From positions 1-64,000 of the forward strand of contig CALFCF010000001.1 of assembly GCA_937951345.1 (NCBI GenBank): 64,000 nt of DNA. The letters are read 5' to 3'. Position 1 is the stretch's first letter. The number at the start of each line of letters is the position of its first letter. Under the pieces are notes generated by a model. It did no database searches, had not been told where the DNA came from, and worked only from the letters and a program-made list of their open reading frames with translations. Shown here piece after piece: positions 8,808 to 17,017 of the stretch. This DNA comes from an uncultured Granulosicoccaceae bacterium. Its GTDB lineage: Bacteria; Pseudomonadota; Gammaproteobacteria; Granulosicoccales; Granulosicoccaceae. The position numbers and the translations under genes were made by a program.

Positions 8808-8852
8808 TAAATATCCAACCCTCTTTGAGCTGATTCCTGAAGTGGCTGGCTG
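8808..8852. repeat. 45-bp direct repeat, left copy (att-like)
   Basis: It is identical at 44 of 45 positions to 12275-12319. Read on the minus strand it encodes the last 14 residues of the SRAP protein (SQPLQESAQRGLDI) and a stop codon, but no SRAP sequence continues upstream apart from a few further similar bases. A copied gene end of this sort is what a site-specific integration at the SRAP 3' end would leave. Confidence 0.8.
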
Positions 8853-8946
8853 TGTATTCCAGTGACAGTTTACTTAAATGGTAGTTCGTGCAATGCAATT
8901 GGGTAAACTGTCCCGAGATCACGGAAAGCGAGGCTAGTCCGGTTGC

Positions 8947-9273
8947 TTGACGCCAAGCTCTGATACGGTCAGCATTTGTCGTGTGAACACCTTGAAATCA
9001 CACCAAGTGGAATATGATTCTGGCGAAGTCAGCGAGACTGGCTTTGCTGCAATAGATGATGCTGAAGGTTATGCTGCTGCATCGTCAATTGGCGCTGGCA
9101 GTGTTTGCATAGCGATGATATGGGCCGCATTCAGAGACGGGAAGTCGCTTCAACTTTACTCCGGAGATATGACCGTCGTGCATCCGATAACTGAACAAGA
9201 GCTGGCAAGCTGGTGTGAATCCAACTTTCCAATGTGCTACGGCGAGTATCTTAGACGTGCGAAGCTCAAGTAA
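8947..9273 (+). CDS. Hypothetical protein
   Basis: An open frame of 108 codons that I do not recognise. The 8947 start is TTG; a GTG at about 8983 (VNTLKSHQVEYDSG) is equally plausible. The product is small, acidic to neutral and soluble, without signal peptide or membrane segment; a central AAASSIGAGSVCIAMIWAAF is the only hydrophobic patch. It lies inside the stretch bounded by the 45-bp direct repeats, 85 bp before a VOC-family gene on the same strand. Whether it is translated is uncertain. Confidence 0.45.
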   Translation: MTPSSDTVSICRVNTLKSHQVEYDSGEVSETGFAAIDDAEGYAAASSIGAGSVCIAMIWAAFRDGKSLQLYSGDMTVVHPITEQELASWCESNFPMCYGEYLRRAKLK

Positions 9274-9357
9274 GCATAAGCATTTCGGGGTATTAAACGT
9301 TGATCTGATTTAGATCGTGCTACGAACGCGAGAATATGAAGCTAACCGGAAAACAAC

Positions 9358-9753
9358 ATGGTTAAATTCGGCTACGCAATCGTTTATGTCCTAAATGTAG
9401 ACGAGGCACTACTGTTTTTCGAAAAAGCCTTCGGTATGACTCGCAAATTCATTACAGAAGAAAAGGACTACGGCGAGTTGGATACGGGTGAAACCATACT
9501 TGCATTCGCATCACACGAACTTGGCAGCTCAAATTTCACTGGCGGCTATATTAGTGTTTCAGAATCAGAGAAACCGCTAGGCACTGAAATAGCACTGGTC
9601 ACATCTGATGTTGCTGCCGCCCATGCAGCCGCACTTGAGCATGGGGCTATCGAGCTTAAAGCCCCTGCAGAAAAACCCTGGGGGCAAGTTGTTTCGTATG
9701 TGCGTTGTCCGACTGGTGTTTTGTTGGAGTTGTGTACTCCGGTAGGGGATTAG
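9358..9753 (+). CDS. VOC family (glyoxalase/bleomycin-resistance fold) protein
   Basis: A 131-residue protein with the paired beta-alpha-beta-beta-beta units of the vicinal oxygen chelate fold. The start GYAIVYVLNVDEALLFFEKAFGM and the end PWGQVVSYVRCPTGVLLELCTP are typical. Members are metal-dependent lyases, dioxygenases or antibiotic-binding proteins. The first metal position, often His, is Tyr or Ile here and the last is a Glu, so activity is unclear. It is one of two VOC genes within 3 kb in the accessory stretch; the other is fosA-like and broken. Confidence 0.82.
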   Translation: MVKFGYAIVYVLNVDEALLFFEKAFGMTRKFITEEKDYGELDTGETILAFASHELGSSNFTGGYISVSESEKPLGTEIALVTSDVAAAHAAALEHGAIELKAPAEKPWGQVVSYVRCPTGVLLELCTPVGD

Positions 9754-10083
9754 TTGGAAGAAAAAATTTGTGCTGCTTATAGGCTATTTGCAATGTAAAA
9801 ATAGACTATGGCGTTGAGTTATGGATTCCTTGCTTTCGCTACAAGCACTAGAGCGGCTTTTAATATCCCTGATACAAACACTAAATCTAGTACTGAACCC
9901 CGAACAGTTAGTAATTCGTTCAATTTCTTCTTTGTATCCAACTGACTGAGTGCGATTTTATCAGGTCGAGCCAAGCCAAATTAATTTATCCTTGGCTCGT
10001 ACCTGGGTGTAAACAGCTGACGTCAGTCGTTTACCAAACACAGTCAGTTTTTGATTTGTGCAATCGTTCCCTCATTCGGCACT
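9754..10083. other. Gene-poor interval with a hairpin and a possible 42-codon ORF
   Basis: No recognisable gene. An ATG at 9821 opens a 42-codon frame (to 9949) encoding a leucine-rich peptide starting MDSLLSLQALERLL; there is no clear ribosome binding site, so it is only a possibility. A hairpin at 9967-9999 and a CTGACGTCAG palindrome at 10017-10026 lie between the convergent genes. Confidence 0.5.
9967..9999. terminator. Hairpin between convergent genes
   Basis: A perfect 9-bp stem, CGAGCCAAG (9967-9975) and CTTGGCTCG (9991-9999), with a 15-nt AT-rich loop. It sits between the VOC gene (plus) and the membrane-protein gene (minus). No T-tract follows on either strand, so termination is only a positional guess. 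Confidence 0.4.
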
Positions 10084-10467
10084 TTAAGCAGACGTATCGC
10101 GAACAGCTTTCTTTTCCATTATTCGCATTTGTTCACTGCGGTAACGCCCGATGATGTAGAGATTGAACATATGCATAGCACCGACGATTAACATGACGAG
10201 TCCAATGTTCTTGGATAGAAAAACAATTGCCCTATCCAGCGTCTGGATAGATTTATGGCTATCGAGCTGAAATAGCGCAAATCCAAGATTGATTAGATAA
10301 AAGCCTACGACCAGTAGGTGGTTGACCGACCGGGCAAGGGGTTCGTTGCCGGCAAAACCGTCGATTAGAAATAGCGCCCCGTTCTTACTTAATGTGCGGG
10401 CGACCAGTACCGTAATCAGGACTACGGCGACTATGTAGATTAAAAAGGTGGCTGCTGTAATGCTCAT
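10084..10467 (-). CDS. Small integral membrane protein, unknown
   Basis: 127 residues from the start chosen here (MSITAATFLIYIV). The frame also has an ATG five codons upstream, but those codons contain the AGGAG ribosome binding site, 7 nt before the inner ATG at 10467, which decides the start. Three hydrophobic spans (about 4-24, 50-70 and 85-107) are separated by short polar loops, and the C-terminus is basic. No family is recognised. The gene lies 170 bp downstream of a membrane-bound AraC-type regulator on the same strand and may be its target. Confidence 0.7.
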   Translation of the reverse strand: MSITAATFLIYIVAVVLITVLVARTLSKNGALFLIDGFAGNEPLARSVNHLLVVGFYLINLGFALFQLDSHKSIQTLDRAIVFLSKNIGLVMLIVGAMHMFNLYIIGRYRSEQMRIMEKKAVRDTSA

Positions 10468-10638
10468 GGTTTTCTCCTGCAATTTTCGAAGATGACAGGA
10501 GTAGTTTCGACAATCAGCGGTCGTTTAACCTCCGGGATTATGGATTAGGAACAACTAAATTTATTTAACGAAAAAATCAATAGGTTACGATATTCCTAAA
10601 TGATAATCCGGGAGATTTTGAGTGGGATAAACGCCTGA

Positions 10639-11655
10639 TCAGACGCTTTTTAGGTGTTGGGCTCTGTACTTGCCCGGAGTTTGGCCTACGATCTGGCCGA
10701 AGGCGGTGTAAAAGCTCGATTGTGAGGTGAATCCTGACGATAGGCCGACGGACAGAACACTTGCCTTTGGTTCTACACGCAGTAGGCGTTTAGCGTGGTC
10801 GATTCGCTTACTACGGATGTAGTGTGAGAATCCCTGATCGAATTCTACGTTGATGAGTTCGGATAATTGGTGGGAGCTGAGATCGAGCTGGTCTGCCACA
10901 TCGGACAGGCTCAGGCGTTCATTCAGATACAACTTTTCGTCGTCCATAAGTGATTTGAGTCGCGATATGGTGCTGCTCCGGTCAATTTGATCCAACGTGC
11001 TTTTTGCATAGCGTATTTCCACCGCTTCGTTCAGGTTCTGTGCGGTATCCGGTACCAACAGTAATAAAGCTAACACCAGGAAAAAAGATAGCCCGATCAA
11101 TACGCAATAGCTGACAAGAAACAAGACACTGTTTTGGGCGATAGTTGTGGATATAAGGCCAACGGCAACGGCTATTAGTAAAAACCCGGCAATAGCTGCC
11201 AGTTCCAATTTAAATCGCTTACGTTTGTTTTGCAGATCCAGGATCAGATAAACGCACAGGCCGGCGTAAACCGAGCCCATCATAAACGAGATTGGAACGA
11301 TCCATTTATTAGGGACGAACGCGTTTGCAACCAGTGGTATCAGGTGGAGCAGATCAAGCAGAGAGTTATCGCGACCATCCGTTATGTAGCCACGGACAAA
11401 AAAATAGAATGCCGGTGCGGTCAGGATGATCAGGCTGGAATATAATTTAGATGCATAAAGGTCAGCCGGATTATTGAGGTGGCGCCAATTCAGCATTTGA
11501 ATCGACGCAAAACAAATCAGCAGCAGGGCTGCTGACAGGATGGAGCGGACCGGTTTGTTCCAGAGTAAATACAGTCGCGTATAAACGATCAGCAATAATA
11601 CTGCTGAGACGATTGAAAAGCCGGTTGAAATAGATACCAAATAGTTAAGCATCAC
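10639..11655 (-). CDS. AraC-family regulator with N-terminal membrane domain
   Basis: 338 residues. The first 210 form six or seven hydrophobic helices, and the last 100 are a canonical AraC/XylS HTH pair (LSLSDVADQLDLSSHQLSELIN, then SSGFTSQSSFYTAFGQIVGQTPGKYR). This type is thought to sense membrane or extracytoplasmic signals and act directly on DNA. Ligand unknown. The membrane-protein gene downstream on the same strand is the obvious candidate target. It lies in the accessory stretch between the 45-bp direct repeats. Confidence 0.88.
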   Translation of the reverse strand: MMLNYLVSISTGFSIVSAVLLLIVYTRLYLLWNKPVRSILSAALLLICFASIQMLNWRHLNNPADLYASKLYSSLIILTAPAFYFFVRGYITDGRDNSLLDLLHLIPLVANAFVPNKWIVPISFMMGSVYAGLCVYLILDLQNKRKRFKLELAAIAGFLLIAVAVGLISTTIAQNSVLFLVSYCVLIGLSFFLVLALLLLVPDTAQNLNEAVEIRYAKSTLDQIDRSSTISRLKSLMDDEKLYLNERLSLSDVADQLDLSSHQLSELINVEFDQGFSHYIRSKRIDHAKRLLRVEPKASVLSVGLSSGFTSQSSFYTAFGQIVGQTPGKYRAQHLKSV

Positions 11656-11845
11656 TAATTTTTATTTCTGATCCTCACCATATTCTGTTGTTGTTAATTC
11701 CACTGTATACAAAACTGGAAGCAGTGTGAATAAATAGTACCTTTCGGTATCAACTTTAATCGCATGGCAACACTTAACAAAGGTTCCGCCGATCGTTTAA
11801 CATCTAGCTTCCGCGAATATAACTTAAAGCTAGCGATTGCGTGCA

Positions 11846-12244
11846 ATGATTACCGGATTAAACCACATCACGCTGGCCGTATCTGACTTAAAGATATCCA
11901 CAGCGTTTTATACCGAGCTGCTGGGATTCAAAAGCCATGTTATCTGGGATAAAGGCGCTAATCTTTCTGTTGGCGATCTGTGGTTGTGCCTGTCGCTCGG
12001 TAATCCCTGTGAAAAAACCGATTACACCCATGTGGCTTTTGCTGTGGATATGAGTAATTTCAATAGTTTCTCTGAACGGTTGATAAAGGCCAGCGTCAAT
12101 GTTTGGAAAGAAAATGTCAGTGAAGGAGATTCGCTCTATTTTCTCGACCCGGACGGACACAAGCTTTAAATTCACTGCGGTGATCTAGCCAGTCGGCTGG
12201 CTGGTTTGCAGGAAAAGTCTTACGCCGGCATGAAGTTTCTTTGA
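11846..12244 (+). pseudogene. fosA-like fosfomycin thiol transferase, interrupted by a stop codon
   Basis: The frame from the ATG at 11846 (MITGLNHITLAVSDL) follows FosA closely: the first metal-ligand His in GLNHITLAVSD, DLWLCLS, the second His in DYTHVAF, and EGDSLYFLDPDGHKL. A TAA at 12167-12169 stands where FosA proteins have the third metal-ligand Glu (GHxLE). After it the same frame continues with family-like residues (IHCGDLASRLAG, KSYAGMKFL) to a TGA at 12242-12244. A single nonsense change therefore removes the Glu ligand and the last 24 residues. The shortened product should be inactive in glutathione or thiol transfer to fosfomycin. Confidence 0.85.
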
Positions 12245-12273
12245 TTGTATTCCCGGTTAGTGCAGTGCTGGCT

Positions 12274-13032
12274 TTAAATATCCAACCCTCTTTGAGCTGA
12301 TTCCTGCAGTGGCTGGCTGCATTCCGGTCCGGTGTTGCGGGCGTTGCTGACATAGCTGCTGACCTCGTGCATGCTCAGCCAATCGTTGTCGATAGGCGCC
12401 ATCAGGCTATCGATTTTTTGGTGACTATCGGTTGCCTTCTGGTGTTCATTGGCACTTCCACTGGCTTTATCGTCACTCATCCAGTCACCGATATCGTCAG
12501 GGCGAATAATGACGGGCATTCTGTGATGAACCTTGTTCATCTCATCGTTGGCAGCTGTGGTTAGCAGCGTGACCTGCACATCGTCTTCAACCTCTTGATA
12601 CAGTGCGCCGAACAGCATCGCGCGTCCTTTGCTCGGGTAGATGTAAAACGGGCGCTTGGTGTTGCCGTCGCGATGCCATTCGTAAAAACCCGTCACTGGA
12701 ACCAGGCACCGGTTAGGACCAATAAGGTGACGAAAGGAGGGTTTTTCTCTTACAGTTTCTGAACGAGCGTTTATTAGTGGGCGTTTGAATTGCCCGTCAC
12801 GCGCCCACGGGGGGACCAGACCCCAGTTCATTTGTCGGTGTTGGTAGGTGCCGTCAGATGATGTGGCTTCGGCAGCATCACTAGTGTTTGGCTGTCTGCG
12901 CACCAACACGTCCAGCGATTGGGATGGAGAAACATTGAAGCGTGGACTGGCTGCCGGCCAGGATGACAGACCGACGATCTCCATCAGGAATCGGATGCCT
13001 TCATTGTCGGTGATGTTCATGCGTCCACACAT
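12274..13032 (-). CDS. yedK: SOS response-associated peptidase (SRAP/HMCES, YedK-like)
   Basis: It protects abasic sites in single-stranded DNA by forming a DNA-protein crosslink through the N-terminal Cys2, exposed after Met1 is removed. In 252 residues the active-site set is present: Cys2 (MCGR), Asn88 (LINARSET), Glu118 (GFYEWH) and His170 (HHRMPVII). The region after about residue 180 is longer than in E. coli YedK and poorly conserved. The last 14 codons and stop are duplicated at 8808-8852. It is divergent from nth with 72 bp between, so two DNA-repair genes share a promoter region. Confidence 0.92.
   Translation of the reverse strand: MCGRMNITDNEGIRFLMEIVGLSSWPAASPRFNVSPSQSLDVLVRRQPNTSDAAEATSSDGTYQHRQMNWGLVPPWARDGQFKRPLINARSETVREKPSFRHLIGPNRCLVPVTGFYEWHRDGNTKRPFYIYPSKGRAMLFGALYQEVEDDVQVTLLTTAANDEMNKVHHRMPVIIRPDDIGDWMSDDKASGSANEHQKATDSHQKIDSLMAPIDNDWLSMHEVSSYVSNARNTGPECSQPLQESAQRGLDI
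12275..12319. repeat. 45-bp direct repeat, right copy (SRAP gene 3' end)
   Basis: It contains the last 14 SRAP codons and most of the stop codon. It is identical to 8808-8852 apart from one base. The two copies enclose 3.4 kb with genes of unrelated function. A gene 3' end is the usual target of tyrosine integrases, but no integrase remains between the copies. Confidence 0.8.
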
Positions 13033-13104
13033 GATCGTTCCTCCACTTGTCTCAACGGCATACCGGTATTGGCGGCGAACCGTCTGCCTGCATAGAATAC
13101 CTGT

Positions 13105-13746
13105 ATGAACAATGAAAAACGCGCCCGGATTTTTGCCCGACTGAAACAGTCCAATCCGAATCCGACTACAGAGCTCAATTACAGCAATCCCTTTGAGCTG
13201 TTAATTGCAGTCATTCTGTCTGCGCAGGCGACTGATGTCAGCGTCAATCTGGCTACCGACAAATTATATCCGGTCGCCAATACGCCGGAATCGATTTTGA
13301 AGCTCGGGGAGTCCGGGCTGAAGAAGTACATTCGGACCATTGGGCTTTTCAACACTAAGGCGAAGAACGTCATAGCCACGTGTCAACACCTGGTAGACGA
13401 GCACAACAGCCGGGTACCTGATACACGAGACGCGCTTGAGGCGCTGCCGGGGGTTGGGCGTAAAACAGCCAATGTGGTGTTGAATACCGCTTTTGGCCAT
13501 CCAACGATGGCGGTGGATACTCATATTTTTCGCGTATCCAACAGAACCCGTCTGGCTGGCGGAAAAACGGTACTAGCGGTGGAGAAGAAACTGCTGAAAA
13601 CCACGCCTTCGGAATATCTGGTCGATGCGCATCACTGGTTGATATTGCACGGGCGGTATACCTGTACGGCGCGCAAGCCCAAGTGTGGCGAATGCGTAAT
13701 TTACGATTTGTGTGAGTTCAAGGATAAAACCCCGACCGACAGCTGA
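13105..13746 (+). CDS. nth: Endonuclease III
   Basis: DNA glycosylase/AP lyase that removes oxidised pyrimidines. The protein has 213 residues, with the HhH motif LPGVGRKTANVVL carrying catalytic Lys120, Asp138 in AVDTHIFR, and the [4Fe-4S] cluster cysteines 187, 194, 197 and 203 (C-x6-C-x2-C-x5-C). All these positions equal those of the E. coli enzyme. It is divergent from the SRAP gene and followed by 150 bp without a gene. Confidence 0.96.
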   Translation: MNNEKRARIFARLKQSNPNPTTELNYSNPFELLIAVILSAQATDVSVNLATDKLYPVANTPESILKLGESGLKKYIRTIGLFNTKAKNVIATCQHLVDEHNSRVPDTRDALEALPGVGRKTANVVLNTAFGHPTMAVDTHIFRVSNRTRLAGGKTVLAVEKKLLKTTPSEYLVDAHHWLILHGRYTCTARKPKCGECVIYDLCEFKDKTPTDS

Positions 13747-13899
13747 TACAGTTCACATCTTCAGGGCGTTCCGTTTCCCTGTCCATACCGTAGCGATCAA
13801 AACTGCTTGCGGGTTGCTATTATCAAATGACTTACTCATTTCAATCTGTCTGTGTTGCTTCGGTAATCAGCGTGCGCAGTACAAGAACTTTCGGTATCG

Positions 13900-16083
13900 A
13901 TGGGACGAGCTACACCGAACAAAGCAAAGCAGCATGAAGATTTGCGCTATCTCGCGCGTGCTTATGGCTTGCTTGCCGGCACCTGTGATTCAGAACGTGT
14001 AATCGCAGGCCGCATCTCCCGTCACTGGATCGCTACAGAAGTCGAGCACCCAGTACCACTATCCGCCTTACCGCGTGCCTTGTTCAAAACACAACGCGGT
14101 CGGGACTTGTTGGCTTCTGAATTATTCGAAGACAACAATGTTGACCCTGAGTCTATAGACCCCGATCAGCTCGATATTGACGCGCTCGGGGCCGGTCTCC
14201 AGATCAATTCCAACCGGATTCCCAAGCTCGAGCCACGAATCCATGTGGCAGTGCTAGTGGCTAACATCCTGGCTGGCGTCAGGTTATATGGTGATCATGG
14301 CAAGGGCGTGCCCGCAGTCGATCATGATGTAGTGATCGCTGCGATGATTCAGGACGCCATCGGTAAGCCTTATCTGTTTAGCTCATTGTCATCGGAAGAG
14401 TACGAACTGGTTGATGACGATTATCTGCTGACCTGGTTTGGGCCGCGTATCACACAGCTTGCTAACCATTACCGTGACGGATTGGAGCGGTTTGAAGCAG
14501 CCGTTCAGGCAGGGCAAAGCGTGGACTTACCGGATGTCGAACATTTGCATTCGGTTCTGGCTGCGATATACAGCAGTCGCCTTCGACTAACCGCCCGTGC
14601 TGCAGGTGACGGAGTCATCAGTTTCCTCGATCCGGAGCTGCAGAAAGAGTTGGTCGCAGTGGGCGTGGATGTCGACAGCGATTTTCCGGAACGCCCGTTC
14701 CTCGAGAATGACTACCGTCTGACACATGCAGCCTACGAAATGCCGGGTGTAGATCACTATGCCTTGCGCGAGCCTTTGCGTAATACGTTGTTGATAGCGG
14801 TTGAGGATGCCCTTGAGAGCACACCGAAACGTGTTCGTTTATCCGGGCGCCGTGGCAAGGCTGTGCATGAGGCGCATTTGAATTTACCGATCATGGAATA
14901 TTTTGTTGCTGCTGAGGCACCTAATTCGATAGAAACCGTCCATTTGGCTTCGCTGGAGATGATGCGCTCACTTGAGAAGGGTCGGCGCAAATCGATCAGT
15001 ACCATGACCGCACACGCGTTTCGCATTAGCGCATTGGCCGAGCGATTGTTGGGCAATGCACTGGAGCCGTTGGTTGTCAGCTTGGCGATGTTGCATGATG
15101 TTGTCGAGGATGGATCAAGACGTGTCACAGGATACGATCATTCGCTGCGCAAAATCATGTATCGCTTTGGTGCGCCGATAGCAGCGATGGTTTCGGAATT
15201 GACCGACTCAACACTGGCGTCCCCTGAAGCCGTAGCGTTGGAAGGTGCCGATAAGGCACGTCGTACGTTGGATCATCCGTATATTATTTCGCCGGAGCGT
15301 CAGTACAACGTGACCCGCTTTACCGAAATGAACTTGCGACCCACTGACAAGGGGCAGCCTTATACACTATCGGGCATTGTTGTGAAGCTGCTTGATACGT
15401 TGGTATCTCTGGAAGAAGGTATACGTGATCCGGAGCTTTTCACTGGCTGGTGGCGTCACAGCGGTGCGCGAATCTTCTGGGTTGAAAACATGCGCGGGCA
15501 GATAGTTAACCCGTTGATCGAACGCTTGGTGAAGGAATTAAAACAAAGTCAGTCCGATCCAGATTACATAACGCGTCCGCATCGCGTTAATCGCACACGC
15601 TTGAAGGCGGGCAAGGTGTTGCTCGAGTCAACGCTTAACTATTTTGATCTGTATGCGACCCAGAATCTGGCGATACTGGCCGATGAATACGGACTTGACG
15701 AAGGACAACGGGATTTTCTCATTCGTTCGTTCAATGACAGTAATATTGATGAACAAACTTTTTGCGAAAGGGTTGTCGATGGAATGCTAACCGAAGACCG
15801 GCTTTTGCTTGCGATCGAAGCTGGACGGGTTCCCGCAAGAGCTTACGTAACACTGTATCCGAAGGGTGTTAAAGCGGATGAAGCCAGCGATCCGGAAACG
15901 TTTCTTTCGTATCGGACAAGTGCACTGCGGCGCAAGGCAATTCGGGAAGATCTGGGTTTGAATACGACAGATAAAATTGCAAGCCTTGATCTACGCAATC
16001 AACAGGTGCTGTCAATGTACGATCAGAAAATGCGTGATACGGAATTGCGTAACCCGATAACCTGTAACCTACTGGCGGTATGA
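13900..16083 (+). CDS. Large tandem HD-domain protein, RelA/SpoT-hydrolase-like
   Basis: A 727-residue cytosolic protein of unknown function. Residues 365-510 resemble the HD hydrolase domain of RelA/SpoT enzymes: His372, the HDVVEDG motif (His399, Asp400, Glu403, Asp404), then a KLLDTLVSLEEG helix (Asp499) in the place of the usual KLADRLHN. Residues 110-235 have the same layout (HDVVIAAMIQDAIGK, YLLTWFGPRITQLANHY, then an SSRLRL helix), but HD is replaced by QD and ED by GK, so the first site should be inactive. No synthetase, TGS or ACT domain follows. A role in (p)ppGpp breakdown or another nucleotide hydrolysis is inference. Confidence 0.7.
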   Translation: MGRATPNKAKQHEDLRYLARAYGLLAGTCDSERVIAGRISRHWIATEVEHPVPLSALPRALFKTQRGRDLLASELFEDNNVDPESIDPDQLDIDALGAGLQINSNRIPKLEPRIHVAVLVANILAGVRLYGDHGKGVPAVDHDVVIAAMIQDAIGKPYLFSSLSSEEYELVDDDYLLTWFGPRITQLANHYRDGLERFEAAVQAGQSVDLPDVEHLHSVLAAIYSSRLRLTARAAGDGVISFLDPELQKELVAVGVDVDSDFPERPFLENDYRLTHAAYEMPGVDHYALREPLRNTLLIAVEDALESTPKRVRLSGRRGKAVHEAHLNLPIMEYFVAAEAPNSIETVHLASLEMMRSLEKGRRKSISTMTAHAFRISALAERLLGNALEPLVVSLAMLHDVVEDGSRRVTGYDHSLRKIMYRFGAPIAAMVSELTDSTLASPEAVALEGADKARRTLDHPYIISPERQYNVTRFTEMNLRPTDKGQPYTLSGIVVKLLDTLVSLEEGIRDPELFTGWWRHSGARIFWVENMRGQIVNPLIERLVKELKQSQSDPDYITRPHRVNRTRLKAGKVLLESTLNYFDLYATQNLAILADEYGLDEGQRDFLIRSFNDSNIDEQTFCERVVDGMLTEDRLLLAIEAGRVPARAYVTLYPKGVKADEASDPETFLSYRTSALRRKAIREDLGLNTTDKIASLDLRNQQVLSMYDQKMRDTELRNPITCNLLAV

Positions 16084-16224
16084 ATCACTGACGAGTAAGT
16101 CGCGGATCGATTATGGGTATTCGTGCTGCCTGGAACCCAAAAAAACTACTCAGGCTGTCGATTCTTCTAACTGATGGGTTTGATGGTTAAGACCCTGCCG
16201 GGTATTGTACTACCGGACAAGGGA

Positions 16225-16247
16225 GTGCCGAACAGATTGTTCGGCAC
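16225..16247. terminator. Hairpin between convergent genes
   Basis: A perfect 10-bp stem, GTGCCGAACA (16225-16234) and TGTTCGGCAC (16238-16247), around a 3-nt loop. It lies between the HD-domain gene (plus) and the DUF2853 gene (minus) in a 218-bp gap. There is no T-run, so it is a possible rather than a proven terminator. Confidence 0.5.
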
Positions 16248-16301
16248 CGGTCGCGCAAAAGATTACGGAGGACGTCGCGCAGAAAGTTGTGCAAAACCAA
16301 A

Positions 16302-16637
16302 TCAGGAATACACAGATTCCTTGTTCAGATACTTCACGATCAGGTAATAAAAAACCGGTCGCAGTTTCTGTCGGTTAGCTGAGCCGATTTTGTCAATTGC
16401 ATGCTCGATTGCCTTGTCAGCTTCAGCGCCTTCCACACCCAATTTGCCTGCAACAAAACGGGTCTTGATGTTTTCCACTTCCTTCGGGTCACCTGCTGCA
16501 ACAAGGTTGGAGTCTTTGTTGTAAATCGAAGGACCAAGGGCCTTGGTCACACTTTTGAGCAGAGCTTCATCGCAGTCTATGTTGCAACTCTGCATTTGAG
16601 CCTTGCTCGCTTCCATCGCTTCATCAAATTTGGACAC
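16302..16637 (-). CDS. DUF2853 family protein
   Basis: A 111-residue small soluble helical protein matching DUF2853 (KALGPSIYNKDSNLVAAGDPKEVENIKTRF, AIDKIGSANRQKLRPVFYYLI). The family has no established function. A good ribosome binding site (GGAG, 6 nt before the ATG) supports the start. It is monocistronic, with a long AT-rich upstream region, and faces the HD-domain gene. Confidence 0.88.
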   Translation of the reverse strand: MSKFDEAMEASKAQMQSCNIDCDEALLKSVTKALGPSIYNKDSNLVAAGDPKEVENIKTRFVAGKLGVEGAEADKAIEHAIDKIGSANRQKLRPVFYYLIVKYLNKESVYS

Positions 16638-17017
16638 TTCATTATCTCCAATACTAGGTTAGGAAAAATCTATTGACGGCCGCTTCCGTGTTACCTGATA
16701 TTTAACTGTTGCGAACGACTTTCTGTTTAGGTTTGTGAGCTGAATTGTTGTATCAACTAAACTTTCGTTTACCTGTGTTTGACAATATTCATTATTGATT
16801 AAAACACAGCTAGCTCACTGCTTAATAACGATTTGTTCAACAGGCAAAGATATTTTTTTATCTGATACGTGTTTTCAGAAAGTTGTTTAACAGACGCAAG
16901 TAAAAACTACTCGCAAACCGATCAGGTTTTACAGCCTTGAACTAAGTCTAGCACCGTGCAATTACACGTCCAAGAGCCACTGCCAAGGGTTGAAGATAGT
17001 TTACGTTGTTAGTGAGT
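16638..17017. other. Non-coding interval, AT-rich
   Basis: 380 bp between the DUF2853 start and the end of the formate-locus regulator, both on the minus strand. It must hold the DUF2853 promoter and the 3' end of the regulator transcript. It is clearly more AT-rich than its surroundings. I see no gene, repeat or strong hairpin in it. Confidence 0.6.

Noticed and set aside
8808-12319. Integron gene-cassette array
   Set aside because: Genes face both directions, and no attC-like sites with conserved core ends or IntI are present; only one pair of direct repeats exists.
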